From NCBI GenBank assembly GCA_041394945.1, contig JAWKHH010000002.1:1186501-1250500 (forward strand): DNA of 64,000 nucleotides, in the 5' to 3' direction. The DNA is from Bryobacteraceae bacterium. Lineage in GTDB: Bacteria; Acidobacteriota; Terriglobia; Bryobacterales; Bryobacteraceae. Positions 9,246 through 19,296 of the stretch are shown one piece after another; position 1 is the stretch's first letter, and each line of letters begins with the position of its first letter. A model generated the notes under the pieces. The model was not told the DNA's origin and made no database searches. It worked only from the letters and a program-made list of their open reading frames with translations. Both the position numbers and the translations under genes were made by a program.

Positions 9246-10491
9246 ACGGCCAGATCACCGTCCCCATGACATACGCTCCGGCCATCACGTAAAGGAACGA
9301 GTTCCAGTCCCCGCCTGTCCGCTGCAATATCACGCCGCCCAGCACCGGCGCGGTAAAGCCGGCCATGTTGCCCATCATGTTCATCGACCCGGAAACCGTG
9401 CCCGCATACTTGCCGCCCACGTCCATGCAGGCGCCCCATGCGCCGGGCATCACAAGGTCATTGAAGAAGCTCGCCAGCCCCATGAAGATCATCGCGTACA
9501 GCGGGTCCGCCGTCCGGATGGAAACGATCAGCATCACCGCGGCTCCGGCGAACCCGAGGCAGGCCATCAGGCGGCGCGTCGATTTCACGCTACCTGTCAT
9601 CACGGCCACGCGGTTCGAGATCATGCCGCAGACCAGCGAACCGAAACCGCCGAAGAGAAGAGGGAATACGGCGTATTTGGCGGTTGTCGCGGTATCCAGG
9701 TTGCGGCCCTCCTTGAGGTAGGTGGGCAGCCATGTGATGAAGAAGTACCACGGGAACGAAAGCAGAAAATACTGCACCCACAGCAGCAGCACGGTGCGCG
9801 AGGAAATCAGCTTCTTCCATGGCACGTCGCCGTGGCCGCTGGCCGTGCCGAGGTTCTCTTTCAACAGCGCCAATTCGGCCGCATTGACGCTCTTGTGATC
9901 GGCCGGATTGTCCCGATACCACTTGTAAAAGAAGAACGCCCACACCAGCCCGATGGCGCCGAAAAGGTAGAACGCGGACCGCCATGTCATGAACTGAAAC
10001 ACCACCAGCACGAGAGGCGGAGTGAACGCGCCGCCCCACCGCGCGAAGGTCCACATGATGCCTTGCGCCCGCACTCGCTCGTCGGCCGGCAGCCAGGTAG
10101 TGAAGGACTTCGTGAGGTTCGGAAAGCAGCCTGCTTCGCCCAACCCGAACAGAAATCGGGTTGCCAACAAGGATCCAAATCCGCGCATCGCCCCCGTGAG
10201 CGCCGTGAACGCGCTCCACCACAGCACGATTCGCATCAGCACCTTGCGCGGTCCCATCCAGTCGCCCAGCCACCCGCCGGGAATCTCGGCCAACGCGTAG
10301 GCCACGCCGAACGCCGCGAAAACCTGGCCCTGCTGCACCTTGTCCAACCCGAGATCGGACGCGATATTCGGCATCGCCATCGAAATGCACACGCGGTCGA
10401 TGTAGGCCAGAATAGCCAGCGTGACGGCGAAAAAAATAACCCAGTATCGTGCCCGGGTCGGCGTTTCGAATGCGGTCGCGGGAGTTGCCAT
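9208..10491 (-). CDS. MFS transporter, anion:cation symporter (ACS) type
   Basis: 427 residues with about 12 membrane segments. The first helix AYIDRVCISMAMPNI and the loop GGWLGDWMGPRKVLM (the DxxGxR-type motif A after helix 2) are typical of the ACS family, which includes hexuronate, glucarate and tartronate transporters. GFGSLLATRFLFGLGEAGCFPN is the family's helix 4 signature. It probably imports an organic or sugar-acid anion with H+ or Na+. It lies 15 nt downstream of cutA on the same strand and overlaps the 3' end of lpxA by 38 nt in convergent orientation. The substrate cannot be read from sequence. Confidence 0.85.
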   Translation of the reverse strand: MATPATAFETPTRARYWVIFFAVTLAILAYIDRVCISMAMPNIASDLGLDKVQQGQVFAAFGVAYALAEIPGGWLGDWMGPRKVLMRIVLWWSAFTALTGAMRGFGSLLATRFLFGLGEAGCFPNLTKSFTTWLPADERVRAQGIMWTFARWGGAFTPPLVLVVFQFMTWRSAFYLFGAIGLVWAFFFYKWYRDNPADHKSVNAAELALLKENLGTASGHGDVPWKKLISSRTVLLLWVQYFLLSFPWYFFITWLPTYLKEGRNLDTATTAKYAVFPLLFGGFGSLVCGMISNRVAVMTGSVKSTRRLMACLGFAGAAVMLIVSIRTADPLYAMIFMGLASFFNDLVMPGAWGACMDVGGKYAGTVSGSMNMMGNMAGFTAPVLGGVILQRTGGDWNSFLYVMAGAYVMGTVIWPFIDPVTPIDQHD

Positions 10492-10506
10492 GAATTGCTT
10501 ATCAGA

Positions 10507-10845
10507 TCACGCCGTCTCGCTGCTTGGCAACCCGGTCTCGCGATCCAGCCAGTCCAGGTACGCCGGAAGGCCATCGACCACTGGCATAGCCAGTACCTCC
10601 GGCGTCTGGTAGGAGTGCATGGCCCGCAGTTCTTCGCGCAACTGCTCGAACAGCTCCCGACGCGTCTTGATCACCAGCAGGACTTCCGCGGCTTCCTCAA
10701 TCGCTCCCTGCCATCGATACACGCTGGTTACTCCCTCCAGGATGCTGACGCACGCCGCCAGCCGTTGCTCCACCAACTGGCGCGCCAGCCGCGCTCCTTC
10801 TTCCTTGGATCCGCAGGAGGAAAACACCACGATTTTGTCTGTCAC
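10507..10845 (-). CDS. cutA: Divalent-cation tolerance protein CutA
   Basis: 112 residues, the standard length of this small trimeric protein. It shows the family core: SCGSKEEGARLARQLVEQRLAACVSIL, VTSVYRWQGAIEEAAEVLLVIKT and HSYQTPEVLAMPV followed by YLDWL. The cellular role is poorly defined (copper and metal tolerance in E. coli). The start is GTG at 10845; a TAGGAT hexamer lies 6 nt upstream and no ribosome-binding site is visible. It is divergent from cysS and followed by the MFS gene. Confidence 0.93.
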   Translation of the reverse strand: MTDKIVVFSSCGSKEEGARLARQLVEQRLAACVSILEGVTSVYRWQGAIEEAAEVLLVIKTRRELFEQLREELRAMHSYQTPEVLAMPVVDGLPAYLDWLDRETGLPSSETA

Positions 10846-10851
10846 GCGAAC

Positions 10852-10857
10852 ATCCTA
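10852..10857 (-). promoter_or_regulatory. -10-like TAGGAT 6 nt before the cutA GTG
   Basis: On the minus strand TAGGAT is followed by six bases and then the GTG start, a spacing that would put the transcription start on or next to the start codon. Confidence 0.4.
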
Positions 10858-10905
10858 GCGCATTCGACCCCCTCCACCATGCGCTACCATGAATGCTTCC
10901 CCTGC

Positions 10906-12302
<1,397 letters not shown>

Positions 12303-12306
<4 letters not shown>

Positions 12307-13484
12307 AACTCCAGACCACAGCGGTCCACGCGGGCGACCGCAAGGCCCCCCGGCAGGCGATTCCCGTGACGACGCCGATTGTCCCGGCCGCCAGCTTCCT
12401 TTACGACGATATCGAAACCACCGATCGCGTCTTCGGCGAGGAAATCGAAGGCTTCGCCTATGCGCGGTATGGCAGCCCCACCGTGCACGCGCTCGAGGAA
12501 CTGGTGGCCTCGCTCGAGGCCGGCGCCGGCGCGCTGGCCACTTCCACCGGGATGTCGGCGCTGCAGATCGCGATTCAGGCTGCTCTTACGGACCGCCGGA
12601 AGTCGATTGTGGCCGCCAACGCCCTGTATGGCGCTACGGTCCGCATGCTGATGAGCGTGTTTGAGCCGATGGGTGTTGAGGTCACCTGGGTGGACATGTG
12701 CGACCTTGCCGAGGTGGAGGCCGCCATCGCCGAGGCCAAGCCAGGCTGCGTCCTGCTCGAAACCATTTCCAACCCGCTGCTCCGTGTCGCCGATCTGGAG
12801 GCGATCGCCAGCCTCTCGCGCGCCGCCGGAGCCGCGCTCGTCGTCGACACTACGTTCGCCACGCCGCTTCTCGTCCGGCCGCTCGAGTTGGGCGCGCACA
12901 TGGCCGTGCACTCGCTCACGAAGTTCCTCTCCGGCCACGGCGACGTTATGGGCGGGGCCGTTGTGAGCGACGCCGACCACCTTCCCGTGCTTCGCGCGCT
13001 CGGCAAAATCTGCGGACCCGGTCTGGGCGCTTTCGAAGCGTACCTGGCTATGCGCGGCATCAAGACGTTTCCGCTGCGCATGGAGCGCCAGTGCGCCAAC
13101 GCCTGCCGAATCGCCAGTTGGCTCGGCTCGCACGAACGCGTCGAAAAGGTCCACTATCCAGCCGATCCGGCCCACAGGGACAGCGCCACAATCCGTAAGC
13201 TCTTCCCCGAAAACCTGCACGGCGCGATCGTGAGCTTCGCTCTTCGCGACGCAGGCCGCGCCGAGGTGTTCGCCTTCATGAACCGCCTGGACCTGGTGGT
13301 GAAGGGGACTTCGCTCGGCGACGTCCACACGCTGCTGCTCTATCCGGCGATGAGTTCGCACCGGGATATCTCACCGAAGCAGCGCGCGCGGATGGGAATT
13401 ACCGAAGGGCTCGTCCGGCTCTCCGCCGGCATCGAAGCGGCCGAGGACATCATCGCGGACCTTGAACAGGCGCTCGCCGGCTGA
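12303..13484 (+). CDS. Cys/Met-metabolism PLP-dependent enzyme (cystathionine gamma-synthase/lyase family)
   Basis: 393 residues from the ATG at 12303, which overlaps the cysS stop (ATGA); GGAAGAG just upstream is a good ribosome-binding site, so translation looks coupled. The fold-type I PLP site is clear: HSLTKFLSGHGD with Schiff-base K207, D182 in VVDTTFATP, the ARYGSPTVHALE segment (54-65) and STGMSA (81-86). The family includes cystathionine gamma-synthase, cystathionine gamma/beta-lyases, methionine gamma-lyase and O-acylhomoserine sulfhydrylase, and sequence alone does not separate them here. Coupling to cysS suggests cysteine supply or turnover, which is inference. Confidence 0.85.
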
Positions 13485-13501
13485 GGCTCAGCCCCCGAGC
13501 T
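13473..13501. terminator. Hairpin shared by two convergent genes
   Basis: A 7-bp perfect stem (GGCTGAG/CTCAGCC around one G, 13480-13494) is extended by GCTCG/CGAGC arms after a CC/CC mismatch. It covers both stop codons of the converging genes ending at 13484 and 13488. There is no U-tract, so it is a stem-only or bidirectional candidate. Confidence 0.45.
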
Positions 13502-14309
13502 TCTTGTTCAGTTTCGTCAATTCGTTCCGGAACAGCGGATTGTGAGGGAACTCGCGCGTCAGCCAACGCAATTCCTCCCGCGCCTTTTCCGGCCTTTTCT
13601 CGCGAAGGTGGACGATCGCCAGCAGGATCCGGGCGAACGGCCCGAAGTAGCGGCCCTTCTGCGCCACCTTCTCCAGGTTCACCACGGCCAGTTCCTTGCT
13701 CCCCTGCGTCTCATCGAACTTCACGAACCATTTGATGAAGAACGGGAGGCTGCCCACCAGGTACTCGTGGATCCCCTTGGTCAGCAGCGCGTCGGTGAAG
13801 TTCGGATCGCGCTTGGAAAGCTCGAGCGCGTAGTTGTGCGCTTTTTTCGCGGATGAAAGGCTCCGCAACTGTTTCTTCTCGACGAACGCCGTGTAGTCGG
13901 TCCGCACACCTTCGGTGATCGAGAATGAAAACAGCGCGGTCGTGTCGCCGGGATCCTTTTGCAGACGCATGGTGGCCAGCCGCTGCGCCGTCTCGATGGC
14001 GTCGAGCAGGCGCTGCTTGGTGGCCGGGTCCGGATCCAGCTTCTCGTCGCCACCGATCTTCTTGTCGTCGGAGAAAAACTCGCTCTCGAGGATCTTCAGC
14101 CGGTGCATCTCGTAGAACAACAGAGATGACGCACGGACGGCGTATCCGAGCGGGTCGGACGGATTGGCTTTGATGTAGGCCTCGAGAGTCCGGTTCGCGC
14201 CCGCGAAGTCAAGATCGTACAGCGAGTGCAGCGATTCTTGAATCGGATCGGCGCACACCGTGGCCGGGGCACACGTCAAGGTGAGCAGCAGGATAGGCCC
14301 AACGCGCAT
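13488..14309 (-). CDS. Exported TPR-like protein of unknown function
   Basis: 273 residues. The signal peptide MRVGPILLLTLTCAPATVCA is followed by a helical protein with TPR-like segments: SLYDLDFAGANRTLEAYIKANPSDPLGYAVRAS (about 29-61), AKKAHNYALELSKRDPNFTDALLTKG (about 150-176) and a C-terminal helical stretch with PFARILLAIVHLREKRPEKAREELRWL. No enzyme motif is seen; a periplasmic interaction scaffold is likely. It lies 7 nt downstream of glnE on the same strand, so it is likely co-transcribed with it, and it converges on the PLP enzyme gene across a shared hairpin. Confidence 0.7.
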   Translation of the reverse strand: MRVGPILLLTLTCAPATVCADPIQESLHSLYDLDFAGANRTLEAYIKANPSDPLGYAVRASSLLFYEMHRLKILESEFFSDDKKIGGDEKLDPDPATKQRLLDAIETAQRLATMRLQKDPGDTTALFSFSITEGVRTDYTAFVEKKQLRSLSSAKKAHNYALELSKRDPNFTDALLTKGIHEYLVGSLPFFIKWFVKFDETQGSKELAVVNLEKVAQKGRYFGPFARILLAIVHLREKRPEKAREELRWLTREFPHNPLFRNELTKLNKKLGG

Positions 14310-14316
14310 TCAATAA

Positions 14317-17235
14317 CTAGGATGCACCAAAAAGGCGATCGAAGTACTCCCGAGTGCGCTTTTCTATCTGCGCCAGTTCGTCGGCGAGCGGCTGATCGTG
14401 CAGGTGATCGTCCGTCCACCGGCCCACAAGGTCGCTGATCACATCGAGTTGCATCTGCGCGGCGGGCAGGTTCCCCTGCGAATGGCCGGTGCTCAGCCGC
14501 ATCGCGTGGTCCACGGCTCTGTAGAAAGTCGCCGCGTCGCGGAGGAATTCCGCGTCGGCGCGCTCGAGGTGGCCCATCTTCTCGATCACGTCGATTCGCG
14601 CCGGGGTGTTCAGCACCGGGAAGAAGATTCCGGCGCTCTTCAGGCGCAGGTACATCAGCGCGAAATCGATGTCGTAGTAGCCGCCGCGGCCGGCTTTGAG
14701 CGGGTTCTCCGGGCCCTGCTCCTTCTCGAGCCGGATCCGCATCTGCCGCAGTTGCGACTTCGACCGGCCGGACTGTCCGTACCGCCGCCAGTCGAGGGCC
14801 TGCAACTCGCTGAGGAATTCGGTCCCCGCGGCGAGGTTTCCACCGACAGCCCGGGCCTTCATGTAGGCGATTCCTTCCCAAGCCTCGGCCGCCTTCGAGA
14901 AATACTCCTTGAAGGACGCATCCGTCCGCACCAGGGGTCCGTCGCCGCCGTTCGGGCGGAGCCGCGTGTCCACGGCGAACAATGTCCCATCCGCCGTGTA
15001 GCCAGTGAGAACCGCGACGATCCGTTCAGCCACCCGCGTCCAGAACACCATCTCGTCGGCGTCGGCTTCGGGTAGAACGAACACCAGGTCCGCGTCGGAC
15101 CCAAGGTCGAACTCCTGCATCCCCAGCCGTCCCAGCGCGATCACCATCAACTGGTCCGACTGTTGATAGTCGGCCTTGGCCGGGCCGCGATTCGACGCCA
15201 CGTAGTCGACGGCCAGCGCGTAGACGGTGGAAATAATGCAGTCGGTGAGGTCCGAGGTCCGGTGCAGGGTATCGAAGATCGGGGTTCGCAGGCAGATGCT
15301 CTCCGCCTGAATCCGCAGCATCTCGCGCGTGAAGAAGCGCCGGACGTCGCCAGGGCCGGCGAGCAGCGGAGGCATTTCGCCGTACTTCACTCTCGACCCC
15401 GGGCGTTCGCGCATTTGCCGCAACTCTTCGATCAACTCCGGCTTCCGGTCGAGCAGTTCGCCCAGGTACGGGCTGTGCTCGAAAAGATCGATCGCGTAAC
15501 CGGCCAGGATCCGGTCGTCGTTGAGCCACTCGAGCCACTCCGGATTCCGTTCGAGCGCCTGTTCCAGGAACGATTCGAACGCCTTCCGGCCCAGGAGGCT
15601 CATCGGCTGCGCCAGGGTCGCCGCGAGCCCCGGCGCCCGCTGCTCGATCGCCCTCGCCAGGTTGATCGAGACGGCATCGTCGGGAGCGGGCGTGGCCTTG
15701 TCCTCGGGGATCAACTGCGGCGTGGCCGGAGCGCTCAGCGGGGCGTAGTGCAGCGGGAGTTGGAGGTGCACCACGCGTTCGTAGATCTCTTTCACCGCCG
15801 AGAGATGCCGCTCGATGGCGGCATGGACGAGTTCGGCTGTATTGTCGGCGCCCAATTGCACCGCCGGCAGGCGCCTCGCCAGCAGCTCCAACTCGTCGGT
15901 GTCCTCGGGAAGCGTATGGGTCTGCCGGTCGTCGAGAAACTGGAGCCGGTGCTCGACGTTTCGAAACAGGCGGTAGGCGGAAGCCAGACGCCCATATTCG
16001 CGCTCGCTCAGCAGCTTCTTGTCCCACAACCGGAATAGCGCCATCAATGTCCCGCTGTGGCGCACCCAGGGCTCGCGTCCGCCGTGCAGGCGCTGGAGGC
16101 ACTGCACCAGAAACTCGATATCGCGGATGCCGCCGGGCGCAAGCTTGATGTCGAACTCGTCCTTCTTGCCCCGCCGTTTCGCCAGCTTCTCGTGGATGCG
16201 CATGCGGGCCTCGGAAACCGCTTCCACCTTCGAAAAGTCGAGCGTCGTCGAATACGTCAACGGCTGGATGAACTCGAGCATCTCGCGGCCGAGCTGACGA
16301 TCACCCGCGCAGACGCGGGCCTTGATCAGCATCTGCAACTCCCAGTCCCGCGCCCGGGACCGGTAGTATTCGCGCGCCCCGTCGATCGAGAGCGCGATCT
16401 CGCCGAGAGTTCCCTCCGGCCGCAGGCGCAGATCCACCCGGTAGCAGGCCCCATGCGGCGTGTAGGCCGAGAGCCAGTCCGTGAGCCGAACGCACAGCTT
16501 CTTGAAAAACTCCTTGTTCGAAATCGACTCCGTCCCGTCGGTTTCCCCGTTGCCGGTATAGAGAAACATCAGGTCGATGTCGGAAGAGTAGTTCAGCTCC
16601 TGCCCGCCGAGCTTGCCGAGCGCCAACACGGTCAGGGCGGAACTTCCGCCGTCGCCGCACCGTGGTTCCCCGAAGCGCGCCACCAGTCCCGCGCGAATCC
16701 GCGCCCGCGTGGTTTCGACGATCGCGTCGGCGAGGTTGGATATCTCCGCCGTGATGTCGGCCAAGGTTCCGTACGCCAGGATGTCGCGGATCAGGATCCG
16801 TAGCATCTGCTCCCTGCGGAACGCCGACAACTGGGCTGAGGGCGAGTCTTCGAGTGGAAGCGGAGCCAAACGCGCTTCCAGCCGCTTTCCATATTCCTCG
16901 GCTGTGATCACCCGGTGCAAGTCGCCGGCCTGCGGGAGCGACTCGATCCATTCCGGATGCTGTAGAACCTCTTCGGAGAGAAACCGGCTGTAAGCGAAGA
17001 CCGTTACCAGAAACTGCAGCGCGGCTGGCGACCGCACGATCCGCTGCAGCGCCGCCGGGTTGGCTTCGTCCAGCCGAACCAGGTATCCGAGCGCCGCATC
17101 GGCGTCCGGCGCGGCCCGCAGCAGCACACGCAGTTTTTGGACCGTAGCCGGGCCGAGTTTCTCACTCAGCGTTACGAGCTTCCCGGCGGCGCGGACCTGG
17201 TCGCGAAACGCGATATCGGACTGAAAACTAACCAA
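14317..17235 (-). CDS. glnE: Glutamine synthetase adenylyltransferase/deadenylase
   Basis: 972 residues, close to E. coli GlnE. Two nucleotidyltransferase domains each keep the acidic motif: N-terminal NYSSDIDLMFLY (215-226, the deadenylylation half) and C-terminal LGSDADLVFVL near residue 715 (the adenylylation half). Each is preceded by the family's ALGKLGGQE or ALGRLGMQE. It adjusts glutamine synthetase activity by reversible adenylylation of a tyrosine in response to nitrogen state through PII. The start is TTG at 17235, 7 nt after the DUF3500 gene's stop; no nearby ATG fits better. No glnA or glnB lies in the window. Confidence 0.93.
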   Translation of the reverse strand: MVSFQSDIAFRDQVRAAGKLVTLSEKLGPATVQKLRVLLRAAPDADAALGYLVRLDEANPAALQRIVRSPAALQFLVTVFAYSRFLSEEVLQHPEWIESLPQAGDLHRVITAEEYGKRLEARLAPLPLEDSPSAQLSAFRREQMLRILIRDILAYGTLADITAEISNLADAIVETTRARIRAGLVARFGEPRCGDGGSSALTVLALGKLGGQELNYSSDIDLMFLYTGNGETDGTESISNKEFFKKLCVRLTDWLSAYTPHGACYRVDLRLRPEGTLGEIALSIDGAREYYRSRARDWELQMLIKARVCAGDRQLGREMLEFIQPLTYSTTLDFSKVEAVSEARMRIHEKLAKRRGKKDEFDIKLAPGGIRDIEFLVQCLQRLHGGREPWVRHSGTLMALFRLWDKKLLSEREYGRLASAYRLFRNVEHRLQFLDDRQTHTLPEDTDELELLARRLPAVQLGADNTAELVHAAIERHLSAVKEIYERVVHLQLPLHYAPLSAPATPQLIPEDKATPAPDDAVSINLARAIEQRAPGLAATLAQPMSLLGRKAFESFLEQALERNPEWLEWLNDDRILAGYAIDLFEHSPYLGELLDRKPELIEELRQMRERPGSRVKYGEMPPLLAGPGDVRRFFTREMLRIQAESICLRTPIFDTLHRTSDLTDCIISTVYALAVDYVASNRGPAKADYQQSDQLMVIALGRLGMQEFDLGSDADLVFVLPEADADEMVFWTRVAERIVAVLTGYTADGTLFAVDTRLRPNGGDGPLVRTDASFKEYFSKAAEAWEGIAYMKARAVGGNLAAGTEFLSELQALDWRRYGQSGRSKSQLRQMRIRLEKEQGPENPLKAGRGGYYDIDFALMYLRLKSAGIFFPVLNTPARIDVIEKMGHLERADAEFLRDAATFYRAVDHAMRLSTGHSQGNLPAAQMQLDVISDLVGRWTDDHLHDQPLADELAQIEKRTREYFDRLFGAS

Positions 17236-17242
17236 TGTTTGA

Positions 17243-18190
17243 TCAACCTGCCTGCAGGTTCACCCAAGTGTGCACGTGCGGGTACCCGCGAAATAACCAT
17301 ACCATGTTCGCGCTTTCCAGTTGCCACACGTCCCACACCCCGTCGTTTCCAATGTCCATGTTCTTATAAAACGACATCCAAAGCGACTCAACGCCTCCCG
17401 CTCCGCGGATGTATCTCGTCGCCTCGAGCGCGTCCCTCTGGCGGAACGGAAGCAGCAGATCAGCCAGAACTTTTTCCACCAGCGCCCGCTGATCCCGCGT
17501 CATGTCGGCCACCGGAAGCCCCGCGAATCCTTCGGCTTTGGTCCGGAATGCGACGGTCTTGTTCTGGGCCTCCGCCCGCGGCGCACGGCTCAGCAGGGCG
17601 GCGTCGCGCTGCTTTCCGTTCAGCGCCTGAAAGACTTCGTTCGCCCGCTTGGCCTGATACCAGTAGACGTTCTGGCCGTGATCGGGCGCTTCGGTGGCGT
17701 TCGGCCCGGACTGGTGTCCATACATAATGGGTCCACCGAAGGCCGCCCCGTCCACCGAATCGCCGTCGCACCGGATCGTGCAGTGACGCCCGGTGAGCAC
17801 GAACTCGAACTTCCGGCCGGGCTCGCCGAACAGCGCCACCGAATAGTTCCGCACACCGCCGTAGTCCTCTTCCATGTGCCGGATCACCTGCCCGACGAAC
17901 TCCGGATTGTGCAGGTTGGCGAAAATCTCTTCCACCATGGCCTGCTGATCGCGGTCGAACACTTCGACGATTTTGTCCGGCGTGATCCGCCAGTTCGCGT
18001 CCACCTTGGAACGTAGCGGGTGGTCGAACGGGAAACACACCTTCTCGCGCTGCTCCGGCTTCAGGCTCTTGTAAAGCGTTGCCGCCAGCGTTTCGGAATC
18101 GGACTTCGTTTTCGCGCCGAACGCCTCCGGCGCCATTGAGGCCGCGGCGCCCAACGCGGCTGTTTTCAGGAATTCGCGGCGATCTTTCAT
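17243..18190 (-). CDS. Tat-exported DUF3500 protein
   Basis: 315 residues from the ATG at 18190, chosen because AAGGG lies just upstream and because it places the twin-arginine signal at the N-terminus (MKDRREFLKTAALGAAASM). The body fits the DUF3500 family: SLKPEQREKVCFPFDHPLR (near 43-61), FEFVLTGRHCTIRCDGD and a C-terminal segment with GNDGVWDVWQLES and HVHTWVNL. The function of DUF3500 proteins is unknown; Tat export suggests a folded, possibly cofactor-bearing periplasmic protein. It is the first gene of a tight run with glnE (7-nt gap) and the TPR-like gene. Why it precedes glnE is unclear. Confidence 0.8.
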   Translation of the reverse strand: MKDRREFLKTAALGAAASMAPEAFGAKTKSDSETLAATLYKSLKPEQREKVCFPFDHPLRSKVDANWRITPDKIVEVFDRDQQAMVEEIFANLHNPEFVGQVIRHMEEDYGGVRNYSVALFGEPGRKFEFVLTGRHCTIRCDGDSVDGAAFGGPIMYGHQSGPNATEAPDHGQNVYWYQAKRANEVFQALNGKQRDAALLSRAPRAEAQNKTVAFRTKAEGFAGLPVADMTRDQRALVEKVLADLLLPFRQRDALEATRYIRGAGGVESLWMSFYKNMDIGNDGVWDVWQLESANMVWLFRGYPHVHTWVNLQAG

Positions 18191-18277
18191 GCCGCCCTTT
18201 ATCTCACTTCGCACTCGCGGGCGCAAGGCCCTGGTCGGCTCTAACGCTTCCGCCTTCCTCGACCGATCTATCGACGG

Positions 18278-19279
18278 ATGGAGTGTTTACAAGTGCTTGC
18301 GGCCGGCGCAACCGCCTTTCGGGGCGTCGAGGGCGCGGTGCGGCGTTTCATGAGCGGCTGCTCTTTCGAGGAATCCACGCCATCCAGGGCTCAGCGCACG
18401 ATCGCGCTCGAGCGCGTAGGCCGGTGGGTATCGATTCGCGATTCGGCATCCGGGGATTTGGAGCAACTGACGCAGTCCGTCTCCTTGGCGATGGCCGCCC
18501 CCGCCTTGGCGGTACCCTCGGATGCACCGCTACGGCTCTTTGTCGCCGGCAACGCCGGGGCCGGAATCGACGCCTGGACCGCCGGACTCGCCGCCTCCGA
18601 TGCGTCGGTGCTTGCCCGGATCCTCTCGCACGCGCTCCGCGATCGTCCCGAAACGCATACCGGCTCGATGCTTCGGCTGATCCACGCCGTCGGTACTTCC
18701 GAATCGCTTCGAGCGCCGCGCCCGACGGTGCGCCGCGAACTCAACTACCGCCTGCCGGCCTGGGCCGAACTGCGCCCGGCGTCCGGCTTGCCACTGCTCT
18801 CCGACGGCGGCTATCCGGGGTACACACTACGCCTCCAGGCCGGTGAAACCTGGAGCTTTGATACCGGCACCTACGTCGGCAACGAGGGTGGGTCGCTCCG
18901 CGGCCTCGAAGTCCGCGTTCAGATGCCGCCATCGTTGAAGCGGAAACTGACGGTGGAAGCGATCTCCGTCCGTGACGGAGCCGGGCGATCCTGGCGCTTC
19001 TCCGCCGGGCCGCTGCGCCGGGTGTTTCCGATCGGCGACCTGGAACTTGGCCCAGGCTGGGGCCTTCCACCGGATGGGCACATCGAAGACTGGTACACGG
19101 TCTTCACGCGCGAACTGCGGCGGCAGGCCGTTGCGGACCAGCACCGGCGGCGCCTGGTGTCCGTGCTGCTATCGGGCCGGGCCATTGCCTCGTGCGAAGG
19201 AGCGCTGGAGGTGGTCTTTACTCCGCTGGCCAATTCCGATGGCGCCGTAGTCCTCCCGATTCACGTCGCGGTTCGCTGA
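18278..19279 (+). CDS. Protein of unknown function
   Basis: 333 residues, family not recognised. It starts MECLQVLAAGATAF without a clear signal peptide. A helical, alanine-rich first half (about 60-150) is followed by a beta-rich second half with GYTLRLQAGETWSFDTGTY and LEVRVQMPPSLKRKLTVEAI. It then has a helical stretch FTRELRRQAVADQHRRRLVS and a short beta end (VVFTPLAN). It is divergent from the DUF3500 gene (87 bp between starts) and convergent on the DUF4097-like gene. No catalytic signature is seen. Confidence 0.55.
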   Translation: MECLQVLAAGATAFRGVEGAVRRFMSGCSFEESTPSRAQRTIALERVGRWVSIRDSASGDLEQLTQSVSLAMAAPALAVPSDAPLRLFVAGNAGAGIDAWTAGLAASDASVLARILSHALRDRPETHTGSMLRLIHAVGTSESLRAPRPTVRRELNYRLPAWAELRPASGLPLLSDGGYPGYTLRLQAGETWSFDTGTYVGNEGGSLRGLEVRVQMPPSLKRKLTVEAISVRDGAGRSWRFSAGPLRRVFPIGDLELGPGWGLPPDGHIEDWYTVFTRELRRQAVADQHRRRLVSVLLSGRAIASCEGALEVVFTPLANSDGAVVLPIHVAVR

Positions 19280-19296
19280 GCCGGCGGCTCCGCCGG

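Noticed and set aside
9118..10905. Apparent 590-codon N-terminal extension of CysRS.
   Set aside because: It runs antisense to the MFS and cutA genes; CysRS has its normal length from 10906.
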